A DNA stretch of 5,742 nt from a bacterium (lineage in GTDB: Bacteria > Patescibacteriota > Minisyncoccia > Minisyncoccales > UBA10102): assembly GCA_030699255.1 (NCBI GenBank), contig JAUYJR010000029.1, forward strand, positions 1 through 5,742, read 5' to 3'. The notes under the pieces are model-generated. The model worked only from the letters and a program-made list of their open reading frames with translations, was not told the DNA's origin and did no database searches. Each line of letters opens with the position of its first letter. Position 1 is the stretch's first letter. Shown here piece after piece: positions 1 to 3,563 of this stretch. The translations under genes and the position numbers were made by a program.

Positions 1-142
1 CAATACAGAACGGCTTTGCGTTCTTTTTGCAGATGCCTTTTTTAATACACACATCGGGATTAAAAAATCCGCTCTTCTCCCACGTCTTATATATGTTCTC
101 CTCTGTTTCCTGAGGATTATATGCTTTTGGCAGTTCGTTCAT
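1..142 (-). CDS. valS: Valine--tRNA ligase, N-terminal part (gene runs off the left edge)
   Basis: This is the first 47 codons of a class I valyl-tRNA synthetase, the cytosolic enzyme that charges tRNA-Val. Translating from the ATG at 142 gives NELPKAYNPQETEENIYK, then TWEKSGFFNPD and, near the window edge, AKPFCI. The LPKAYNP start, the (E)xxIYxxWExSGFFxPD block and the KPFxI stretch that normally leads into the PPPNVTG motif are hallmarks of the ValS N-terminus; the catalytic HIGH and KMSKS motifs would lie outside the window. It starts 9 bases after the tsaD stop, and the purine-rich GGATAG at the end of tsaD could serve as a weak ribosome site. It is therefore almost certainly co-transcribed with tsaD. 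The reading frame is open to the edge and shows no defect. Confidence 0.9.
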   Translation of the reverse strand, partial: MNELPKAYNPQETEENIYKTWEKSGFFNPDVCIKKGICKKNAKPFCI

Positions 143-151
143 ACAATTGCT

Positions 152-1246
152 CTATCCTACCCTTAAATTGGGGTTTGCTTCAAGAGGCGCAGAGGTTTTT
201 TGGGAAGCATGCGCAAGTCCCGCAATGGCTGGAATAAGTCCGTTGTCTCCACTCAGAGAGGGTTTGGAAGCAAAAAACTTTGTTTCGGACATTTCTTGAG
301 ATAGTGTTGAGGAGAGTTTAGCTTTAATACGCGTATTAGCTGCCACTCCTCCGCCCAGCACAACGGAAGCTACTCCAAGAGTTCTTGCAGCTTGCATAGT
401 CTTTTTTACCAGAACATCCGCTATTGCTTCTTGTATGTTGTACGCCATTTCTTGAACATACTCACTTGATTTCCGTTCTTCTTCCGGTCGTGACTGGTAG
501 TCATACAGCACGGCTGTCTTGAGGCCGGAGAAGCTAAAGTCATAGTCTTTGGTATGCTCCATAGGTCGAGGCAATTTTATTTCGAATTTTGATTTTTGAA
601 TTTGAGCGGTATGTTTCGCTCTCCATAATTCTGCTTGCTGAGCAATGGCGGGGCCTCCGGGGTAGGAAAGTCCAAGAATACGCGCCGTCTTGTCAAAGCA
701 CTCTCCTGCCGCGTCATCTCGTGTTTCTCCAATAATCTCATATGCTCCAAACGCCTTAGCAAGCACAAGCTGAGTATGTCCTCCCGAGATAATGAGAGAG
801 AGCATGGGAAACAAGGATGCGTCCCGAGGAAGAATGAAAAAGTCCTCTTCTTCACGGAGAAGAGAAACAAGAATATGTCCCTCAATGTGGTTTGCAGGTA
901 TGAGAGGGAGGGACCATTGGGCGGCAAGGTTGTTTGCAAAGTTTACTCCGCTCCAGAGACAGGGAGAAAGTCCGGGCCCCACCGTTACGGAGATTGCGTC
1001 AATCTTGGGAGACACAGATGAGAGCTTCGCTTCTTTTAGCGCTTGAGAGAGAACAAGAGGAAGGTTCTTTTCATGTTCTCGCTTGGCAAGAGATGGGTAT
1101 ATACCTCCGTAAGGAGCGTGAAGGCTTGCCTGAGAAGAAACATTATGGGCAAGAATACGGAAACGTAGTTCTCCTTCTTGCTCTGCTCCTTCAATAATGG
1201 CAATGCCCGTGTCGTCGCATGAGGTTTCAATGCCAAGAATGGTCAT
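152..1246 (-). CDS. tsaD: tRNA N6-adenosine threonylcarbamoyltransferase TsaD
   Basis: TsaD (Kae1/Gcp/YgjD family) transfers the threonylcarbamoyl group made by TsaC to A37 of ANN-decoding tRNAs, acting in the cytosol with TsaB and TsaE. Visible motifs, numbered from the ATG at 1246: N-terminal ILGIETSCDDTG nucleotide-binding start (3-14), metal-binding HIEGH (His120, His124), ISGGHTQL (152-160 region), GETRDDAAGECFDK, YPGGP, FSFSGLKTA, GGGVAANTRI (about 298-307), and the C-terminal SGDNG with the third metal ligand Asp334. The length of 364 aa is somewhat above the usual 335-345, through small loops and a charged tail. I chose ATG 1246 because TILGIETSCDD is the conserved start; an upstream in-frame TTG at 1273 would add nine unconserved residues. 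No good Shine-Dalgarno precedes the ATG. The gene leads directly into valS. Known from the family: t6A synthesis is nearly universal, so this is core chromosome. Confidence 0.97.
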   Translation of the reverse strand: MTILGIETSCDDTGIAIIEGAEQEGELRFRILAHNVSSQASLHAPYGGIYPSLAKREHEKNLPLVLSQALKEAKLSSVSPKIDAISVTVGPGLSPCLWSGVNFANNLAAQWSLPLIPANHIEGHILVSLLREEEDFFILPRDASLFPMLSLIISGGHTQLVLAKAFGAYEIIGETRDDAAGECFDKTARILGLSYPGGPAIAQQAELWRAKHTAQIQKSKFEIKLPRPMEHTKDYDFSFSGLKTAVLYDYQSRPEEERKSSEYVQEMAYNIQEAIADVLVKKTMQAARTLGVASVVLGGGVAANTRIKAKLSSTLSQEMSETKFFASKPSLSGDNGLIPAIAGLAHASQKTSAPLEANPNLRVG

Positions 1247-1267
1247 GACGCAATTCTTACTGAAAAC

Positions 1268-1295
1268 TTGCAAAAATGCAATTTTTTGCTATGAT
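1268..1295 (+). promoter_or_regulatory. Candidate promoter reading toward tRNA-Glu
   Basis: TTGCAA at 1268-1273 and TATGAT at 1290-1295 are separated by 16 bases, and the -10 is extended (TGC directly before TATGAT). Expected start of transcription is near 1302, about 190 bases before tRNA-Glu. The palindromic repeats at 1361-1467 lie between this promoter and the tRNA, so they may have been inserted into its leader. The -10 resembles those at 2480-2488 and 5716-5724. An AT-rich inverted repeat, GCAAAAA and TTTTTGC (1270-1276 and 1283-1289), overlaps the spacer. No equally good promoter for tsaD was found on the other strand. Confidence 0.45.
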
Positions 1296-1360
1296 GCTCT
1301 CGGTAAAAGCATTGTTTTTAATAGTTGCTCACTACTCGTTATTGCCATCCTCTACCTCAT

Positions 1361-1387
1361 CATTGCGAGCGATAGCACAGCAATCTC
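1361..1387. repeat. Short palindromic repeat of the CATTGCGAGC...GCAATCTC type
   Basis: The sequence starts CATTGCGAGCGATAGC and ends GCAATCTC; ATTGC at the left and GCAAT at the right form the stem of a small hairpin. From memory, very similar units (CATTGCGAGCG followed by a variable bridge and AGCAATCTC) occur as dispersed intergenic repeats in many bacterial genomes, including uncultured lineages. It lies next to the second palindromic element at 1396-1467 and encodes nothing. Confidence 0.6.
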
Positions 1388-1395
1388 TTCCCACC

Positions 1396-1467
1396 TTGTC
1401 ATTCTGAGGCGGTAGCCGAAGAATCTCATCAGAGAAGCAGATCCTTCGCTTACACTCAGGATGACAA
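1396..1467. repeat. 72-bp palindromic repeat with inverted ends (MITE-like)
   Basis: The ends are TTGTCATTCTGAG (1396-1408) and CTCAGGATGACAA (1455-1467), which are inverted copies with one mismatch. Further in, GCCGAAGAATCTC (about 1415-1427) pairs with GATCCTTCGC (about 1440-1449), so the element is two imperfect inverted halves of about 35 bp. Read as RNA it would form a long interrupted hairpin. Units of the form GTCATTCTGAG...GAAGAATCTC are, from memory, a widespread intergenic repeat family. It has no coding capacity and ends 27 bases before tRNA-Glu. There is no T-run after the stem, so it is not an obvious terminator. Confidence 0.7.
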
Positions 1468-1494
1468 AGTGTTTCTCGTTGCTTACAAGAACCT

Positions 1495-1569
1495 GGTCCC
1501 GTCGTCTAGCCTGGTCTAGGACGCAGGGTTTTCATCCCTGTAACACGGGTTCAAATCCCGTCGGGACCA
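1495..1569 (+). tRNA. tRNA-Glu (anticodon UUC)
   Basis: A full cloverleaf can be folded. The acceptor stem GGTCCCG (1495-1501) pairs with CGGGACC (1562-1568) with all seven pairs. The anticodon stem CAGGG/CCCTG closes the loop TTTTCAT with anticodon TTC at 1531-1533. The variable loop is TAAC, and the T arm is ACGGG-TTCAAAT-CCCGT (1545-1561). The GTCTAG...GGTCTAGGAC D arm and the 4-base TAAC variable loop are typical of bacterial tRNA-Glu. A1569 is the discriminator base. The 3' CCA is not encoded; the next bases are CTA, which are also the stop codon of the recG remnant on the other strand. The end of this tRNA forms the left edge of the recG-end repeat. Confidence 0.95.
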
Positions 1570-1626
1570 CTATTCCAAATGAAGCCTTCCTTTTAGGTGT
1601 TCCACGCGCTCTCGTAGCGCGGGGTA
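1566..1626. repeat. Left copy of the recG-end direct repeat
   Basis: This copy starts with ACCACTATTCCA, which is identical in the right copy at 3503-3514, and continues at about 80% identity to GGGTA. Its first four bases belong to the tRNA-Glu 3' end. It has the same orientation as the right copy, with about 1.9 kb between. It may be an attachment site or the product of homologous recombination. Confidence 0.8.
1570..1626 (-). pseudogene. Remnant of a recG 3' end (last 18 codons and stop)
   Basis: Reading the minus strand from 1626 gives YPALRERVEHLKGRLHLE and a TAG stop. The intact recG in this window ends YPVLQERVEYLKGKLHLE and TAG. The DNA copies match at 48 of 60 bases without any gap, and only 4 of 18 residues differ. 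Many of the changes are silent, so both copies evolved as coding sequence before becoming neighbours. Upstream of the Tyr codon the match stops at once: the preceding in-frame codon is TGA and the rest does not resemble RecG. The stop codon touches the last base of tRNA-Glu. This is therefore a displaced recG end, not a gene. It could be the original chromosomal end or one carried in from elsewhere. Confidence 0.88.
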
Positions 1627-1795
1627 TCATATGGACCAGCGCAATTGTTGGACATTCCTGGAGTTTCATGATACTAGGATTGTAGAACTTGTTTGACCTG
1701 ATCCTTAATAAGTGAGGAGGTGTACAGCAACTCGACCACCAACTGTCGGTATCCTACGACGTTCCGCAAAATTAGAAAGGAGTGTTCTTGTAAAC
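1627..1795. other. Non-coding leader before the 192-aa gene
   Basis: No convincing gene is seen in these 169 bases. A perfect-looking AGGAGG occurs at 1715-1720 but has no start codon at a usable distance. A weak promoter possibility is TTGGAC around 1648 with GATACT about 16 bases on. A GTG at 1712 is in frame with the downstream gene, but the peptide it would add (MRRCTATRPPTVG...) is arginine- and proline-rich, unlike the rest. The stretch AAAGGAG at 1776-1782 is the likely ribosome site for the ATG at 1796. Confidence 0.4.
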
Positions 1796-2374
1796 ATGCA
1801 AACGGCAATCCGTCCAGTAGTTGGAACAATGCTGCCCAACCTCTCATTCGACGCCAAGGCCCAACGAGAGATTCTTAGCGATCTGGTGATCCCTGCAGTG
1901 CCAGGCGAGTACTACGCCTACTCCTCCGAGTTCACGGAGGAACGACCATTGTATGTACTCATGAAGTGCAAAGCGAACAAAAACCGCTTAATCGCGGCCG
2001 CAGGGGATCTTGGTCACGAAGCTAATCTCCTCTTCCTATTTGGCAACCCGAATCAGATTCAAGTTTGCGCGGTCAGGACGGCACACGATTCCGGTCTGCT
2101 GGGCGACTCCGTCAACGGCGAGTCGTTCGGCGAGACGTGGGTCGCGCCCGCTGGAATCACGGCCGAGGAATTCTACGAGCTTCGCTCGCGGAAGGATGTG
2201 ACGGCACTGGTGGAGATCTGCCAGGTTGCGTGTTTGGAACACGAGGTGTCCATCGCGCTGGAGCTGGGGTCGATCATCGCCATGATGACCAACGAGTACA
2301 AATATGGCCTGTTCTTCGTGAAGGGGATTACGCGCACGTCGATTTGGATCGATGCTTGCCACATCCTCCTGTAG
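1796..2374 (+). CDS. Hypothetical protein, 192 aa, family not recognised
   Basis: I do not recognise this protein. It begins MQTAIRPVVGTMLPNLSFD and appears to be a soluble alpha/beta protein: it has acidic and aromatic segments (GEYYAYSSEFTEERPLYVL), hydrophobic strand-like stretches (ANLLFLFGN, IQVCAVRTAHDSGLLGDS), a probable helix (TAEEFYELRSRKDVTALVEI) and the tail KYGLFFVKGITRTSIWIDACH. There is no signal peptide, no clear membrane segment and no catalytic motif I can name. Four cysteines are scattered rather than in metal-binding pairs. ATG 1796 is chosen because AAAGGAG precedes it (GGAG ends 13 bases upstream, rather far) and the upstream in-frame extension looks non-coding. The reading frame is supported by the strong terminator about 20 bases after the stop on the same strand. 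Its middle and 3' parts are much richer in G+C than the neighbours, suggesting recent acquisition. Any function is unknown. Confidence 0.7.
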   Translation: MQTAIRPVVGTMLPNLSFDAKAQREILSDLVIPAVPGEYYAYSSEFTEERPLYVLMKCKANKNRLIAAAGDLGHEANLLFLFGNPNQIQVCAVRTAHDSGLLGDSVNGESFGETWVAPAGITAEEFYELRSRKDVTALVEICQVACLEHEVSIALELGSIIAMMTNEYKYGLFFVKGITRTSIWIDACHILL

Positions 2375-2395
2375 CTTCCGCGTCAGCAGTAGCAC

Positions 2396-2435
2396 CTGCC
2401 ACCAAAGATAATATCTTTGGTGGCAGATTTATTTT
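2396..2435 (+). terminator. Rho-independent terminator of the 192-aa gene
   Basis: CTGCCACCAAAGAT (2396-2409) and ATCTTTGGTGGCAG (2413-2426) are perfect 14-base inverted copies around a 3-base loop, AAT. They are followed by ATTTATTTT, a T-rich tract on the plus strand. The other strand has no T-run after the stem, so the signal works for plus-strand transcription. It separates the 192-aa gene from the peptidase gene, which therefore needs its own promoter. Confidence 0.9.
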
Positions 2436-2459
2436 AAAAACCGAATGTAAAGCACCAGA

Positions 2460-2488
2460 CTGGCAAATAATGAGAGATTTGCTATTCT
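2460..2488 (+). promoter_or_regulatory. Candidate promoter of the MccF-like gene
   Basis: CTGGCA (2460-2465, 4 of 6 bases of the -35 consensus) is followed after 17 bases by an extended -10, TGC-TATTCT (2480-2488). Predicted transcription start is near 2495, giving a leader of about 10 bases without a Shine-Dalgarno site. The same nine bases, TGCTATTCT, occur in front of tRNA-Arg. A second -10-like TATACA at 2494-2499 would make the message leaderless. Confidence 0.45.
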
Positions 2489-2504
2489 GGTAGTATACAA
2501 AAAT

Positions 2505-3491
2505 ATGAAAACAATTTTTCCAAGCAAACTAAAAAGAGGTGACAAGGTTATGGTGGTGGCGCCCTCTGATTCGCTAAGCCTTATTTCTAAAGAAACAAGA
2601 CGAATTGCGGATGAAAGATTCAATGCAATGGGACTGGAGCTATCTTTTGGGAAACATGTCGAGGAATTGGACGAATTTGATTCTTCAAGTATTGAGTCGA
2701 GGGTCAGTGATTTGCATGAAGCTTTCCTGGATAAAAGCGTAAAGGGTGTTTTTGCGGTAATAGGGGGTTTAAACTGCAATCAGCTTTTGCGATATTTAAA
2801 TTGGGATATTATAAAAAATAACCCGAAAGTTTTTGTTGGTTATTCAGATACAACAGCCTTGCAAAATGCCATATATGCAAAGACCGGGCTGGTTACCTAC
2901 TCCGGGCCGGCATATTCAACATTTGGCCAAAAACTTCATTTTAATTACACTCTGGAATATTTTAAAAAATGTTTGTTTAATGACGAAGAGTTTACTGTTT
3001 TACCAAGCAAATCATGGAGTGACGATAGGTGGTATCAAGATCAAGAGAGCAGAAAGTTGTTTGAAAACGATGGCTGGCTGGTTATTAATAGTGGTGAAGC
3101 AAGGGGAATGATTTTGGGTGCAAATATCTGCACCCTTAATCTTCTCCAAGGAACCGAGTATTTTCCAAATATATCTAATTCCATTTTATTTCTGGAAGAT
3201 GACGCCGAATCTAAGTTGGGCAATTTTGATCGTGATTTACAATCTCTTATCCATCTTCCAAATTTCAATACGGTAAAAGGTATTATTATTGGGCGATTTC
3301 AAAACGCAAGTGAAGTACAAACCGAGCAATTAATAAAGATTATTAAATCAAAAAAAGAATTGAGCCATATGCCGGTATTGGCAAACGTAGATTTTGGACA
3401 TACTTCTCCCATAATCACTTTTCCTATTGGAGGAGAAGCCCAGTTGATTATTTCTGATAGAAAATCAGCGTTGGAAATAGTGAAACATTAA
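2505..3491 (+). CDS. S66-family serine peptidase, MccF-like (LD-carboxypeptidase superfamily)
   Basis: The 328-aa protein matches the S66 fold. It has an N-terminal LKRGDKVMVVAPSDS strand-turn, FAVIGGLNCNQLL (about 83-95), and the nucleophile elbow GYSDTTAL with Ser114. The C-terminal domain has GEARGMILGANICTLNLLQGT, ILFLEDD with Glu231, and DFGHTSP with His299. Ser-Glu-His at this spacing is the S66 catalytic triad. The tryptophan-rich loop WSDDRWYQDQ (171-180) with NDGW (188-191) is typical of the MccF branch rather than LdcA. In MccF a loop tryptophan helps bind the nucleotide part of processed microcin C, which the enzyme cleaves to give self-immunity. LD-carboxypeptidases instead trim muropeptides. 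No signal peptide is seen, so it is probably cytosolic. It is complete, AT-rich, preceded by a terminator and its own promoter, and converges on recG with 15 bases between stops. No microcin synthesis genes are near. Exact substrate is unknown. Confidence 0.9.
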   Translation: MKTIFPSKLKRGDKVMVVAPSDSLSLISKETRRIADERFNAMGLELSFGKHVEELDEFDSSSIESRVSDLHEAFLDKSVKGVFAVIGGLNCNQLLRYLNWDIIKNNPKVFVGYSDTTALQNAIYAKTGLVTYSGPAYSTFGQKLHFNYTLEYFKKCLFNDEEFTVLPSKSWSDDRWYQDQESRKLFENDGWLVINSGEARGMILGANICTLNLLQGTEYFPNISNSILFLEDDAESKLGNFDRDLQSLIHLPNFNTVKGIIIGRFQNASEVQTEQLIKIIKSKKELSHMPVLANVDFGHTSPIITFPIGGEAQLIISDRKSALEIVKH

Positions 3492-3502
3492 TTGAAAAAT
3501 AA

Positions 3503-3563
3503 ACCACTATTCCAGATGCAGTTTTCCTTTCAGATATTCTACGCGCTCTTGTAGTACAGGGTA
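3503..3563. repeat. Right copy of the recG-end direct repeat
   Basis: This copy is the final part of the intact recG plus four bases after its stop. It shares ACCACTATTCCA exactly with the left copy at 1566-1577 and is about 80% identical overall, without gaps. Here it lies in a functional gene, whereas the left copy is a remnant next to tRNA-Glu. Confidence 0.8.

Larger units (their letters stand above)
1627..3502. mobile_element. Putative inserted segment between two recG 3' ends
   Basis: This segment of about 1.9 kb separates tRNA-Glu plus a recG-end remnant from the intact recG, whose end repeats the remnant. It holds an orphan 192-aa gene with its own terminator and an MccF-like peptidase gene with its own promoter. 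Base composition is uneven: bases 2101-2160 in the first gene are 42/60 G+C, bases 2941-3000 in the second are 14/60, and a recG sample at 4801-4860 is 25/60. No integrase, transposase or inverted ends are visible, so the mechanism of entry is unknown. It may be a small integrative element that restored recG on entry, or a recombination product with a relative's recG region. Confidence 0.5.

Noticed and set aside
1247..1273. TsaD start at TTG 1273
   Set aside because: The nine extra residues are not conserved in the family; ILGIETSCDD immediately after ATG 1246 is the standard N-terminus.
1270..1289. GCAAAAA / TTTTTGC inverted repeat as a terminator
   Set aside because: The stem is almost all A-T pairs, no gene ends here, and the bases overlap a better promoter candidate.
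1396..1467. A two-unit CRISPR-like array formed by 1361-1387 and 1396-1467
   Set aside because: The two units belong to different sequence families, there are no regular repeats with spacers, and no cas genes are present.
1461..1685. A 74-codon plus-strand reading frame
   Set aside because: It runs through tRNA-Glu and the recG remnant and encodes no protein-like pattern.
1712..1795. GTG 1712 as start of the orphan gene
   Set aside because: It would place AGGAGG inside the coding sequence, has no ribosome site of its own, and adds a basic, low-pattern peptide; AAAGGAG before ATG 1796 fits better.
2036..2395. A 119-codon minus-strand reading frame opposite the orphan gene
   Set aside because: G+C-rich coding sequence often leaves the opposite strand open. 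The ribosome site and terminator both support the plus-strand gene.
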